DNA of 64,000 nt, taken from NCBI GenBank assembly GCA_944320995.1, contig CALUJQ010000001.1, forward strand, positions 124,001 to 188,000, read 5' to 3'. Origin of the DNA: an uncultured Barnesiella sp. Lineage in GTDB: Bacteria > Bacteroidota > Bacteroidia > Bacteroidales > Barnesiellaceae. A program made the translations under genes and the position numbers. Of the stretch, positions 27,293-36,888 are shown piece after piece. Numbering within the stretch: the first letter of the stretch is position 1; each line of letters opens with the position of its first letter. The notes below the pieces were generated by a model. That model was not told the origin of the DNA, did not search any database, and worked only from the letters and a program-made list of their open reading frames with translations.

Positions 27293-29209
27293 CTATACGG
27301 ATTGGTTTTTCCTGTCCAACAGTTTTTTTCTAAAGGCAAGAAAGATTACGAGAACCGAAATAACGGACAGTATAATCAACTTATAACTGTCGCTGATATC
27401 CAAAAACTCAATGGACAAAAGGACTATGGTCACAAAAGATATCCATACCGATTTTTTCTTCAGAGCCGTTCTCCTTTCGTTGACAGGTGTTAATAATGAA
27501 TTGCAGAATATGTCTATTTGCCGGCTAATGTCATCGTTAGTATTCGGCTGCAAATCATTCCTAAGCTTCCGTATCTTGTCTGCTTCGGAGGAGTCAAAAC
27601 ACTCATGTTCCAGTTGTAGAAGATAGAGATTTATTTTACTTGTAATCTTACTTTCAGCCATATACCCTATATTGAAGTCTGAACCTCCTATTATTATCTT
27701 GTTTCTGCTCAATCCTTTGGTCGGGATGGCATACATGGATCTTGGACAAGCGTCCGTCCATCTGCATATATTCTCGGTTGGATTTTCATAGGCTTGGATA
27801 GAAACAAGTTGGGTCACGGTATTTTCATTGTTCTTGTTGCTTAAAGCCAAAGTATGCAGGAACTGGAGTTTTATGGCCTTTATTTGTCTAGCACCATTCT
27901 CAAAAAAGAATTCCTGCCAGCCGTTGGATGGGTTGAGACTATTATCATAAACAGCCTCCCAAATAATACCGCCATTTTCTGATGATCGGCCGAGTAGCAT
28001 CCTGTAATGATATTTGCGTCGGCTTGGCTGTTGCTTCAAAGTCCCGCAATTGTCCCATAACAGGAAGCGGAAATAGGAAATCTTGATATCTTCCTTTAGT
28101 ATAATCTCAAGATATCCGGGATTCGGTATTTTATGGAAGCCTGTTTGCGTGTTATAGTCTCCAACAGTATCATTGAAAAGAAACATCGGCACCTCGGCCC
28201 CGTCAGTCTGGCGAAGACTGGAAATGGTATCCGCATTAAGTCTATTTTTAGTCTCGACTCCCGGCGTTTGGGATATTGTTTTGCCATGATGTTTTTTACT
28301 AAATAAAAATGATTTCAAATTGTCCTTGACAAGATACAAGGCATAAGCAAGCGTAATTATAAAGAATAGCCAGCGTAAGAAAATAACTTGCGGAGCATGT
28401 TGTGTCTGAAAGATGTCAAAAATAATGTTCAAGCCAAGCATAAGGCCCGATACCACCCAACTGGTGATATTTTGAAAACTGTCCTTTTCATAATCGGACT
28501 TCAGATTTCCTGCCACGTAAGGTGTGATAATCTGTCTGAACTGATCCACCCTCCCGTCGACAGTGTCGAAGACCATTGATTCGCCCAGTACTTCATTTAC
28601 CAAAGACTTATAGTCATTAGTTTGTTTATGAGATTCTGATACCGTATCAGAGAGCCTCTGAACAAGGTTCATTATCCTAGTGGAAATAGGAACAGCATCG
28701 CCCACTTCTAGACTATAAGGAGTCTGAATATCTAGGCGATCCCCGATTTGAAGTGTTGGATTCTCCTCGTCAAACAGGCGGAGTCTGACAACGTGGAAGC
28801 CTGAGTTGGCGGGATTATGTAGTGCATGAATCCTGAAATACCTCATTCTGATTGGCTGGTCGAATACGCCCCACTGCCAGCCACGCCTATACACCTTGTC
28901 TGTTGCTGTCGTATCGTAGAGTATCGTCCAAGTAAGTTTATCTTCAGAGTATAAAAGTCTATAGGCATAATGTTGTTTTGTGTTGCGAGGTTCCGACTTA
29001 TTGCAGTCGTCATCCCAGTCTATAAGCTTCATTGATATTTGCTTGATAGCTACAACTTTTTCCAGATCCAAGGTAATAAAAGAGGGGTGATGTATGCCTA
29101 AATATCCGCCAGTCAGGGTATTGTAGTCCATATTGTCTCCTTCTTCTGTCATGTGATGGGGATGGTTGCAGAATTCTAACACATTTTTTCCTAAGGCAAG
29201 ATCTTTCAT
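27293..29209 (-). CDS. Orphan membrane protein with two discoidin (F5/8 type C)-like domains
   Basis: I do not know a named family for this protein of about 638 residues. The N-terminal 150 residues resemble an F5/8-C domain (NPxxSGFHVVRLRLFD end; LEKVVAIKQISMKL strand). A helical region and two hydrophobic segments (near 255-275 and 280-300) follow. A second discoidin-like half (about 350-480) repeats the pattern (ISYFRFLLWDN, then IKAIKLQFLH). An alpha-helical region with paired hydrophobic segments at about 580-625 precedes a basic tail. There is no N-terminal signal peptide. The start is taken at 29209 because the upstream ATG (29239) overlaps the predicted -7 element. The gene is noticeably A+T-richer than its neighbours and stands alone. 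Confidence 0.75.
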   Translation of the reverse strand: MKDLALGKNVLEFCNHPHHMTEEGDNMDYNTLTGGYLGIHHPSFITLDLEKVVAIKQISMKLIDWDDDCNKSEPRNTKQHYAYRLLYSEDKLTWTILYDTTATDKVYRRGWQWGVFDQPIRMRYFRIHALHNPANSGFHVVRLRLFDEENPTLQIGDRLDIQTPYSLEVGDAVPISTRIMNLVQRLSDTVSESHKQTNDYKSLVNEVLGESMVFDTVDGRVDQFRQIITPYVAGNLKSDYEKDSFQNITSWVVSGLMLGLNIIFDIFQTQHAPQVIFLRWLFFIITLAYALYLVKDNLKSFLFSKKHHGKTISQTPGVETKNRLNADTISSLRQTDGAEVPMFLFNDTVGDYNTQTGFHKIPNPGYLEIILKEDIKISYFRFLLWDNCGTLKQQPSRRKYHYRMLLGRSSENGGIIWEAVYDNSLNPSNGWQEFFFENGARQIKAIKLQFLHTLALSNKNNENTVTQLVSIQAYENPTENICRWTDACPRSMYAIPTKGLSRNKIIIGGSDFNIGYMAESKITSKINLYLLQLEHECFDSSEADKIRKLRNDLQPNTNDDISRQIDIFCNSLLTPVNERRTALKKKSVWISFVTIVLLSIEFLDISDSYKLIILSVISVLVIFLAFRKKLLDRKNQSV

Positions 29210-29236
29210 TATGTTTATTTTTTTACAGTCAAAAAA

Positions 29237-29244
29237 CAAAGATA
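29237..29244 (-). promoter_or_regulatory. -7 element for the discoidin-like gene
   Basis: TATCTTTG reads on the - strand from 29244 to 29237 and matches TAnnTTTG. Transcription would start near 29230, about 20 bases before the chosen ATG. No good TTTG is seen at the -33 position. Confidence 0.5.
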
Positions 29245-29432
29245 GGGATTATTTGTATTTTATGTGGTCTCTGTCAGGGAAATATGACTGGAAGCTCCGG
29301 ATACCAGATAAATATTTAAGATTAAAAATATCTACACTTCTGCATCCTTTCAAGGTCCTCTGCAACCTGCTCTTTTTTTGAGAATGGTTTATCGTTTTCG
29401 TCGTCGCATGGATTGAAAATGGAGTTTATGAT

Positions 29433-32432
29433 TTATCTCTTTGGGTGAAGAGCCGTTTTATGGTTGCCGTCGAACGCCGACAGAATAGCGCGCATGAGGT
29501 CATTGCGTTCTACTTCGGCCTTGATGGTTTCAAACGGGTATCCCAAGATACAGGTGTCGTAGCGGTCGCCCCGGTAGAAAATGCCGGCACCGATGTTGCT
29601 ATCGGCATACCGCTGGATTGTGTAACTTCCTTTTCCAAAAGGTTCTATTCCGTCGGGTGATTCGGCGGCGTAGCACTCTTCGTTGAGGGTGTTGTGGAAT
29701 TCGATTGTAAGGGTATTGAATGGAGCGAATGGCGAGTCGGCCGGTTTTACACGCCCGGTTGCCGAGGCTTGCCCGGTGCGCCAAGTGTAGTGCAGAATCT
29801 CGTGGGCAAATTGTTTGTCGCTGTCGCTCGAGATTCCGTTGTCCCACAAATCGGTGGCGACATAAGCTCCCGACACGAATAGCTTTCGTCCCTCGTCACA
29901 ATAGTCGGAGAGTACTTTTTGCAGAGCCTTGGGGAAAGTTTTGAATGATGCACGGCCGGATTGGTTGCCTGTACATACTTGTTTCTCTTTCCCGAGAATC
30001 AGGTCGGTTATACGGTAGTAGTTCAGCGCTATCAATCCTTCGGAGACAGCCTCGTCGCTGCTCGATACGAACGAATAGCCAGCCTTGACAATCGATAACC
30101 CGTGGGTGTAGGGGTAGTCGAATGTATTCCCGGCAATGACTTGGGTTTCGTAGTCGGCGCGGCTGGCTCCGAATCCCGGGTTGTCGTCGTCGAGCCACGG
30201 AATTTCGCGTCGGAACTCGTACTGCTCACCGGTGAAACAGATGTCGCGAAGGTAGGGTACCCCGAAGTCTTTGCGGGTATTGAATCCGGCAACGAGGGTG
30301 TCTATCTCGAAACTGTCGGGGGCACTTACGCGGTCGAACCCGTTAACGACCATGACCACGTCCTTTTCGTGAGAGACCCGGCATAGCGATAGTGTCTCGG
30401 AGGGAAAACTTTCGCCTCCCCGGTTTACCGCCGTAATCTTGAAACTGTAAATCGAGTCGGACAGGATACGGGTGGAGAATGTGGTGTCGGACAGGAGGCG
30501 GCCGTTGTCGAATGCACCGTCGTTGATTCGGGTATAGACGATGTATCTCTCGGGTGAGGCGGTTGGTTCGAGGGGATCCTCGACAGGCCGCCAAGTCAGT
30601 TTTATTTCATTCGTCCCGACAAATTCGGTGCGCATGTGGCTCACAGGCAGGGGTTGTACCATGTAGCCGTAACCGTTTTGCTCGGCGATGAATTTCAATA
30701 TCCCTTTGTAAACGGCTCGGGAAACCAAGAATCGGAATCGGGGATCGAGCCCGTAACGCATATCGGCGAAATTCTGATGGGAGAGTAGCTCGAGCAACAT
30801 GGTGGGTACTTCGGGGACACGGGCTTCGAAATAAGATTTGTTCCACATGCCCCGACGGCTCCATTCGGGGTTGTAGGTCCGGTGAATATCGTCGGTAATT
30901 TGTGTGAGTATCAAGTCAGTGAGGTATCGCGATACCTGTCGGGATATGTTTTTGTGGTAGGTTTTCCGTTCTTTCCCGGTGAAATAGATTCCGAGGCTTC
31001 CTACGATCGAATCGCTTTTGGTCGTCCCGGCGTCGGAGTGGAATGCAAGGGCAAGGTCGATGGGTATGTTCAGTCCGGCACTGTCGGGGAGTACCTGCGA
31101 GCCTCCTGCCAAGTAGTTAACCCAAGCGCCCCGGCATTTGTAGTCGTCGGTATAGTCGTTTTCTCCCCGGCTGGGTGAATAGACTTTTTCGGGGAATCCG
31201 GCCCATTGCAGCCAGTAGCGGGCCGCTTCGGCAAAACGAGGGTATCCGCTGGTCGTACAGGAATAGCTTATCGGTAATTGCTCGGGATTTTCGGCGATAT
31301 GGGAGTCGTTTACCCGACGGGCAATATTACCGTATCCCCCTCCTATCTTCACAGCGTCGGCCGTGATGACCTTCCCATTCTCGTGCGAGAGGTTACTCAA
31401 CTCTACCCGGGCTTCTTGTCCGGCATCGAAAGCGAAATGGCCTAAATATATCCATGTGCCTCCCCCCATGGTTTGGTTTACTTTGAATTGCCGTTCCCCT
31501 CCTTTGTAACATACGGTATATAGGGCATCTTCTGCGCTGTTTTTGAGGGAGTGGTAGGCGATATAAACTGCGTATTCGCCGGTTTGGGGTATGGTAGCCG
31601 ACCATCGGGCGGTTATGGTGTGAGCCGGGTCGGTTGTCGTGGCGGTTTTTCGGTAAGTCCCCCCTTCGAAAGGATTTTGCGATTGGGTATAAACCGGTGA
31701 GGTATGGGCAAACCCTTGCTTCCCGCTTTTCCAGTTGTACCGTTCATTCTCGGTCTCGGTGTATGTGGCTGCGTTGTCGTTGTCGGCAATAAGTTCATAC
31801 CGGTTGGTATCGCGCTCTCGGGGGGAGAAAATGTAGGCTCCCGCATTCAGGAGCATGGGGGTGAGGAAGGGCATGACGAAACTTTGGGTATAGAGGTCTT
31901 CTACGGTTTGGAAGATGCGGGCGCGTTGCCATTCCCAACGGTTGAGCGATTGCTCGAAATAGTATCCGTGGCTTTGCCACAGGGCAATGTGCCGGTTGAG
32001 CAGCCCTTTTGAGGGAGAGTAAAGTCGGGTTACGGGAGTAACGATAGGGCTGTTGCAACGGGTGGCGAACTTTGCCTGTTTGTCGGCAAAGGGGATTAGT
32101 TGTCCTATTTCGTACCCGCCGGCCCGGATAGAGAGAGTTTTTTCTTTTAAGTTTTGGGGAAGAATAGACCGGACCGAGTCGTACATCTCCTTGACAAGTT
32201 GCTCCCGAAAAGGGAGATAGGAGAACTCGTCGTTCATTTCGATAGTGAGCCGGTTGCCTTTCCCGACGACAATTTTATTGAGTTTTATCTCATCGATGTT
32301 CAGGTATTGGGGCCTAAAAGAGGCAAGCATTTTTTCTATTGAACTTTCGATTGAGGCTGCAACTTGGGAGTATCCGTTGATGAATACCGACAAAAGAATC
32401 GCAAGGAGCAGGGAATATCGTTTTTGTTTCAT
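29433..32432 (-). CDS. Exported golvesin-like/N-acetylmuramoyl-amidase-like protein
   Basis: This 999-residue exported protein (signal peptide to about GYSQ, residue 22) is of a type often mislabelled xanthan lyase in Bacteroidales. An N-terminal region (about 25-130) is followed by a golvesin C-terminal-like beta domain (about 210-370; SATIPQTGEYAVYIAYHS and GTWIYLGHFAFDAG). A catalytic-looking stretch resembles amidase_3: AFHSDAG with its His near 465 and TMLLELLSHQN with a Glu near 545, in the right order for a zinc peptidoglycan amidase. FN3-like sequence (about 610-700) and a C-terminal domain of about 250 residues follow. The role may be cell-wall or glycopeptide cleavage. It is 193 bp from the next - strand gene and appears to be separately transcribed. 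Confidence 0.75.
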   Translation of the reverse strand: MKQKRYSLLLAILLSVFINGYSQVAASIESSIEKMLASFRPQYLNIDEIKLNKIVVGKGNRLTIEMNDEFSYLPFREQLVKEMYDSVRSILPQNLKEKTLSIRAGGYEIGQLIPFADKQAKFATRCNSPIVTPVTRLYSPSKGLLNRHIALWQSHGYYFEQSLNRWEWQRARIFQTVEDLYTQSFVMPFLTPMLLNAGAYIFSPRERDTNRYELIADNDNAATYTETENERYNWKSGKQGFAHTSPVYTQSQNPFEGGTYRKTATTTDPAHTITARWSATIPQTGEYAVYIAYHSLKNSAEDALYTVCYKGGERQFKVNQTMGGGTWIYLGHFAFDAGQEARVELSNLSHENGKVITADAVKIGGGYGNIARRVNDSHIAENPEQLPISYSCTTSGYPRFAEAARYWLQWAGFPEKVYSPSRGENDYTDDYKCRGAWVNYLAGGSQVLPDSAGLNIPIDLALAFHSDAGTTKSDSIVGSLGIYFTGKERKTYHKNISRQVSRYLTDLILTQITDDIHRTYNPEWSRRGMWNKSYFEARVPEVPTMLLELLSHQNFADMRYGLDPRFRFLVSRAVYKGILKFIAEQNGYGYMVQPLPVSHMRTEFVGTNEIKLTWRPVEDPLEPTASPERYIVYTRINDGAFDNGRLLSDTTFSTRILSDSIYSFKITAVNRGGESFPSETLSLCRVSHEKDVVMVVNGFDRVSAPDSFEIDTLVAGFNTRKDFGVPYLRDICFTGEQYEFRREIPWLDDDNPGFGASRADYETQVIAGNTFDYPYTHGLSIVKAGYSFVSSSDEAVSEGLIALNYYRITDLILGKEKQVCTGNQSGRASFKTFPKALQKVLSDYCDEGRKLFVSGAYVATDLWDNGISSDSDKQFAHEILHYTWRTGQASATGRVKPADSPFAPFNTLTIEFHNTLNEECYAAESPDGIEPFGKGSYTIQRYADSNIGAGIFYRGDRYDTCILGYPFETIKAEVERNDLMRAILSAFDGNHKTALHPKR

Positions 32433-32951
32433 GTCTCTCAGATGGATACGCCTCGGGTTTCCTTTTTTCTGTTTGGTCAGACCGTAGATTTGTTCTTATT
32501 GAAAGGGTTGAATCCGTTGGCCCTTGGATTCCCTTGTGAGGGTAATACAAATATAAATTACATTTTGATTTGAGAACATATATTTAGTGTTTTTTAATAT
32601 GCTTGACTCCATTAGTCCCGATGGTGAACATGCAACGTCGGGAGAAATTCGAGAAGTTTTTCTTATCGACCAATACCCATTTTGTCGTCGTGAGTTATGG
32701 GTCGGTTTGGATTGTTTTGGATAGGTATTACCTTTCTAAAAAACTCTTTCGCATTCTTTCGATATATAAAAAATGTTGTTTTTCTCGGGATAACCATCTA
32801 CTTATTTATCTTTTGTATATCTTTACTACACCAAGAGAAACACGTATCGTATTTGACACCATGAAACACAGGGTATGATTACTTTCTCCCCTCGATGCTT
32901 TGGCGATTAAAAAAGAGATTGATTCATTATTTATGCTAAAATAATTGTGTT
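32433..32951. promoter_or_regulatory. 519-bp divergent intergenic region, no gene supported
   Basis: This gap separates the golvesin-like gene (-) from the GH109-like gene (+). On the - strand TATATTTG at 32555-32548 is a good -7 element for the golvesin-like gene, giving a leader of about 110 bases. No clear + strand promoter was recognised. A 91-codon open frame at 32603-32878 has no family resemblance and is not called. Confidence 0.4.
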
Positions 32952-34301
32952 ATGAAGAGAAAAATGTTTTATGCACTTGCCGCTGTATTATTGCTCAGCG
33001 CATGTGCGACGACTCCCCGTAATCCATTCGAGGAACCGGCAAGACCGGCTGGACAGGAAAACGTATTGAAGTTGGCTTGTGAGCCTTTGGATTCGGTAAG
33101 AGTAGGATTTATCGGCCTTGGGTCCAGAGGGAAAGGCGCTATCGAACGGTATGTTTATTTGCCCGATGCGAAGGTAGTCGCTTTGTGCGATTTGGATTCG
33201 TCGAATGTCAACAAGGCCAATGAGATTCTTGTAGCTCACGACCGTCCCGTTGCCGATATATATGTTGGCGAAGAGGCATGGAAAGAGTTGTGCGGACGAG
33301 AAGACATCGACTTGGTTTACATTTGTACCGACTGGCATTCACATGCTCCTATGGCGGTTTATGCCATGAAACAAGGGAAACATGTGGCCGTGGAGGTACC
33401 TGCCGCCATGACCGTGGCCGAATGCTGGGATTTGGTGAATACTGCCGAGCAGACTCGCCGCCATTGCATGATGTTGGAGAACTGTTGTTACGACTTTTTC
33501 GAGATGGCAACCCTCAACATGGCTCAACAAGGCGTCTTTGGAGAGGTTATGCACACCGAGGGTGCTTATATCCACGACTTGCGCTCTTACAACTACGATA
33601 CAACGGCTACGGGGTATAAGAATATGTGGCGTTTGAAAGCTCAAAAGAAGGCAGCAGGGAATCCATATCCCACGCATGGGTTAGGTCCTATTGCCCAAAT
33701 ATTGAATATTCACCGTGGTGACCGTATGGCTACATTGGTTTCCATGTCAACGGCTCAAAAGGGAATGCACTTGTATGCCGCCGAGCATGGCATTGCCGGA
33801 GAGGATACGGCTCAAATCGATATGGGTGATATGAATACCACGCTTATCAGGACCGCCAAAGGGAAAACAATATTGATTCAACACGATGTAACCAGCCCGA
33901 GGCCTTATGACCGTATCCATTTGGTGAGCGGTACCAAAGGTTTTGCCCAAAAATATCCGGTAGAAGGTATCGCTTTGGAACCCAATGCCCACGAATTCTT
34001 GGGGAAACAATCTCTCGATTCGTTGCTCAAAGTATATGATCATCCTTTCTGCAAAGAGATTGGCGACAAAGCTCGTGAGGTAGGCGGTCACGGCGGTATG
34101 GACTTTATTATGGATTACCGATTGATCCATTGCTTGAAGAACGGATTGCCTCTCGACATGGACGTTTATGATGCTGCCGAATGGTCGTGCTTGGTCGAGT
34201 TGACCGATTATTCGGTTCGCAACGGTTCCGTTCCGGTACAAATTCCCGATTTTACCCGTGGCGACTGGGAGAAATTGCAAGGATTGACTTTTGCCGAATA
34301 G
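32952..34301 (+). CDS. GH109-like NAD-dependent alpha-N-acetylgalactosaminidase lipoprotein (Gfo/Idh/MocA fold)
   Basis: This 449-residue lipoprotein (LLLSACATT, Cys18) has an N-terminal Rossmann domain with VGFIGLGSRGKG at about 52-63. The GH109 features CTDWHSHAPMAVYAM, HVAVEVPAAMT, MMLENCCYD and NPYPTHGLGPIAQ follow. Family members remove terminal alpha-GalNAc using bound NAD through an oxidation-elimination mechanism. The length matches (about 440-460). Lipidation implies action at the periplasmic or surface face, and the NAD must then be carried through folding. It stands alone but matches the galactosamine theme of the PUL 6 kb away. Other Gfo/Idh/MocA oxidoreductases are the main alternative. 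Confidence 0.87.
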   Translation: MKRKMFYALAAVLLLSACATTPRNPFEEPARPAGQENVLKLACEPLDSVRVGFIGLGSRGKGAIERYVYLPDAKVVALCDLDSSNVNKANEILVAHDRPVADIYVGEEAWKELCGREDIDLVYICTDWHSHAPMAVYAMKQGKHVAVEVPAAMTVAECWDLVNTAEQTRRHCMMLENCCYDFFEMATLNMAQQGVFGEVMHTEGAYIHDLRSYNYDTTATGYKNMWRLKAQKKAAGNPYPTHGLGPIAQILNIHRGDRMATLVSMSTAQKGMHLYAAEHGIAGEDTAQIDMGDMNTTLIRTAKGKTILIQHDVTSPRPYDRIHLVSGTKGFAQKYPVEGIALEPNAHEFLGKQSLDSLLKVYDHPFCKEIGDKAREVGGHGGMDFIMDYRLIHCLKNGLPLDMDVYDAAEWSCLVELTDYSVRNGSVPVQIPDFTRGDWEKLQGLTFAE

Positions 34302-34321
34302 GAATTGTCCTTTTCGATATG

Positions 34322-34360
34322 AAAACAAAGAGCGACGGGAGGTCCGTCGCTCTTTGTTTT
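34322..34360. terminator. Bidirectional terminator
   Basis: A perfect 17-bp inverted repeat, with arms at 34322-34338 and 34344-34360 and a 5-base loop, ends in TTTT on each strand. It serves both the GH109-like gene and the convergent TonB receptor gene. Confidence 0.9.
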
Positions 34361-34374
34361 GGGTATGTATGGAG

Positions 34375-36789
34375 TTAGAATTTGATGGTAATGTCGGCGC
34401 CGATTGTGAACGGCCGGCCGCGTTGCACGAAACTGTTGGGCGCCGACAGGTTCTCGGCATTCATCGTTTCGAAATAGAATGCTTGGTAGCGCTGGTTCAG
34501 CAGATTTTTCCCCCAAAGTTTCAGGTCGGCATATTTCCCCGAGAGGATAATAGAAGCATTTACCAATCCGTAGAAATTTTGTGCCACGTCGTTGGCTTCG
34601 GTCCAATAGATTTTCCCTTGTCCTAAATATTGCAGGTCGAAGGTGATGTCGGTCTCTTTGTCGAGCGGCAGGGTATAGGCTCCCGAGAGGGCCAGTGTGT
34701 GGGCGGGAGCGAAGGGCACGGAATTGCCTTTGTAGTCGTTTTCGCCGTCGTTGTAGTTTTTGAATGTGGCATGGGTGTAACCGTATGAGGCCGAGAGTAG
34801 CAGCCGTTGGGTGGGAATGGCTTTGAGCGAGGCTTCCAATCCGTAACTGGCGGTGCGTCCCGAGTTTTTGGTGTATCGGCCGTATCCGCTTACGACAGCG
34901 ATTTGTTGGTCGTGACAGTCGATATAGAACAATGTCAGGTCGGCGAAGAGCCGGTGGCCGAGGAGCTGCGAACGGCCTCCTATTTCGTAATTCCAGCTAT
35001 GCTCGGGCTTGTATGAAATCGCTTGATTCACGTCGGTCGAAGTTTCGAGAACGGGCATTCCCGAAGAACTGCGACTGGCGATGGGGCGTGAACCGGAGTT
35101 CCCGTTTCCTCCCATACCGCCCATGTTTTTCATCAGTTCGCTCATCATGCCGCTGCGAATTTGCGATTGTATCAAGTTGGAAAACATTTGGAAGTTATAA
35201 CCTCCCGATCGGTATCCCCGGCTTGCCGATACATAGAGGAAGTTGTCGGGGTCGATTGTATATTTCAACTCGAATTTGGGCGATAACTCTATGGTCTCCA
35301 TCGCCTCTTTCCCGTCGATGCCCAAGGGGAGCGAGAAAGGTTGTTGAATGGAGACGGGATGCCCCCCGGCGTTGATCGATACAAGGGCTTGTCCTGTGAG
35401 GTCGTCGATGGCATGTGTGTGGTGGTAGATTTGTGTGCGTTCGTAATCGATGCGCAATCCGGCCGTAGCCGACAGCCCGTCGATGAAAATATGGTTGAGC
35501 GAGGCTTGGCCGAAGGCTGCCGCGCCGTAGGTGGGCGTTTTGTATGTGCCGTCGATATAGAGATTTTCGTTGTCGATGGCTACGGTAATGTCGGGCATAC
35601 CAGCCAAGTTGGGATTTTGTTTCAACGCAGCCAGCTGGTTGTTGGTCTGCTGGGTGATAAGTAGGTCTATGCCGTCTTGCCGGAAGTTGACGGGCCCTTT
35701 CGTATGGGTATCTTGGTAAAACCCGAATAGTCCGCCGACCCAATCCCATCGGCCACCTTTGTGCGATTTGACGGCAAACTCCTGTGAGATGGCATGCATT
35801 TTTTGTTTTTGTTGCAAGGTGAATATGGCGAGCGGGGTGAAATCTTGATCCAAGCGCATGTCGTCGTCGAGGTATTGGTATCCTGTCGTCGAGGTAAAGA
35901 CGAATTGTTCGTTGAGATATTGTGCCGACAGTCCCGAAGTGAAAATGTCGCGGCGGTACGACGCTTCGTCGTTGTAGCTTATGTCGCCGACCTTTTGCGA
36001 GCCCTTGTCGTAATAGGCGTAGGGGTATCCCTGTTGGTCGCTACTCTCGTAGTCGCCGCTGAGGCTCAATTTCCATTGCCGGTTTACCCGCCAGTCGATT
36101 TGCAGCCGTCCGCCCCCCGAGCGGGTACTCCCGCTGTTTTGTCGGGTGTATTGGTTTTTGAAATATCCGTCGTCTTGCCGGTAACGGGCGTTTACCGAGA
36201 AGGCGAGATGGTCGGTAATCTTTTGGCAGGTCGAGGCTGCCACTCCCCATAAATTGTAGTTCCCGAAACTCAATTTTATTTTGGAACCCTGCTTTTCCAA
36301 TGGAGACAGGGTCTTTATATTGACGAGCCCGGCCATAGTGTTCCGGCCGTAGAGCGTACCTTGCGGCCCTTTTAACACCTCGATGCTGGCTATATCCATG
36401 AAATCGAAGTCGAAAGCGCTTTTGTCCAGATAGGGCACATTGTTGACATAGAGTCCTACGGCGGGAGAATTGATGCGGGACCCTATGCCCCGGATATAGG
36501 CCGAGGAGATAAGTTTCGAGCCGTAATTAGGGATAAACAGGTTGGGTACGATGGTCGAAATGTCCTTGACCGAATGGATATTCATTTCGTCGATATTCTC
36601 GGGCGTGATGTAGGATATGGCTCCGGGAAATTCGAACAGCTTTGATTCCCATTTGGGATTGCTGATGATGGTCACCGTACTCAGATTGTACAGCCGGTTT
36701 CCTAATGAATCGGTGGTAGCCGGCAGCGGCATGCTTTGGACCGAGAGTGATAAGAATCCCAATAATACCGAGGGTATAATTTTTTTCAT
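34375..36789 (-). CDS. TonB-dependent outer-membrane receptor, possibly for a metal
   Basis: This 804-residue receptor lacks the SusC-type regulatory domain. A signal peptide (about 1-19) is followed by a plug domain (about 40-160; IPNYGSKLISSAYIRGIGSR and LKGPQGTLYGRNTMAG are standard plug motifs). A long beta-barrel ends in FTIGADITIKF. Around residues 540-560 an extracellular-type loop is rich in Met and Gly (MMSELMKNMGGMGGNG). Such loops can bind metal, but this is not proven. The ZIP transporter gene lies upstream on the same strand, 99 bp away, suggesting joint transcription and a divalent-metal role. A siderophore, heme or small-molecule role is also possible. Confidence 0.88.
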   Translation of the reverse strand: MKKIIPSVLLGFLSLSVQSMPLPATTDSLGNRLYNLSTVTIISNPKWESKLFEFPGAISYITPENIDEMNIHSVKDISTIVPNLFIPNYGSKLISSAYIRGIGSRINSPAVGLYVNNVPYLDKSAFDFDFMDIASIEVLKGPQGTLYGRNTMAGLVNIKTLSPLEKQGSKIKLSFGNYNLWGVAASTCQKITDHLAFSVNARYRQDDGYFKNQYTRQNSGSTRSGGGRLQIDWRVNRQWKLSLSGDYESSDQQGYPYAYYDKGSQKVGDISYNDEASYRRDIFTSGLSAQYLNEQFVFTSTTGYQYLDDDMRLDQDFTPLAIFTLQQKQKMHAISQEFAVKSHKGGRWDWVGGLFGFYQDTHTKGPVNFRQDGIDLLITQQTNNQLAALKQNPNLAGMPDITVAIDNENLYIDGTYKTPTYGAAAFGQASLNHIFIDGLSATAGLRIDYERTQIYHHTHAIDDLTGQALVSINAGGHPVSIQQPFSLPLGIDGKEAMETIELSPKFELKYTIDPDNFLYVSASRGYRSGGYNFQMFSNLIQSQIRSGMMSELMKNMGGMGGNGNSGSRPIASRSSSGMPVLETSTDVNQAISYKPEHSWNYEIGGRSQLLGHRLFADLTLFYIDCHDQQIAVVSGYGRYTKNSGRTASYGLEASLKAIPTQRLLLSASYGYTHATFKNYNDGENDYKGNSVPFAPAHTLALSGAYTLPLDKETDITFDLQYLGQGKIYWTEANDVAQNFYGLVNASIILSGKYADLKLWGKNLLNQRYQAFYFETMNAENLSAPNSFVQRGRPFTIGADITIKF

Positions 36790-36888
36790 AAATGTAGATG
36801 CTTTGACAGGGGACTATTTTTCAGTAAAAATTTAGCCCAAAGTAAAGGGAGAAAAATTTCCCCTGCAATCATCAATAGTAGTGATTTT

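Noticed and set aside
32603..32878. 91-codon open frame in the gap before the GH109-like gene
   Set aside because: No recognisable domain, atypical composition and no ribosome-binding or promoter support.
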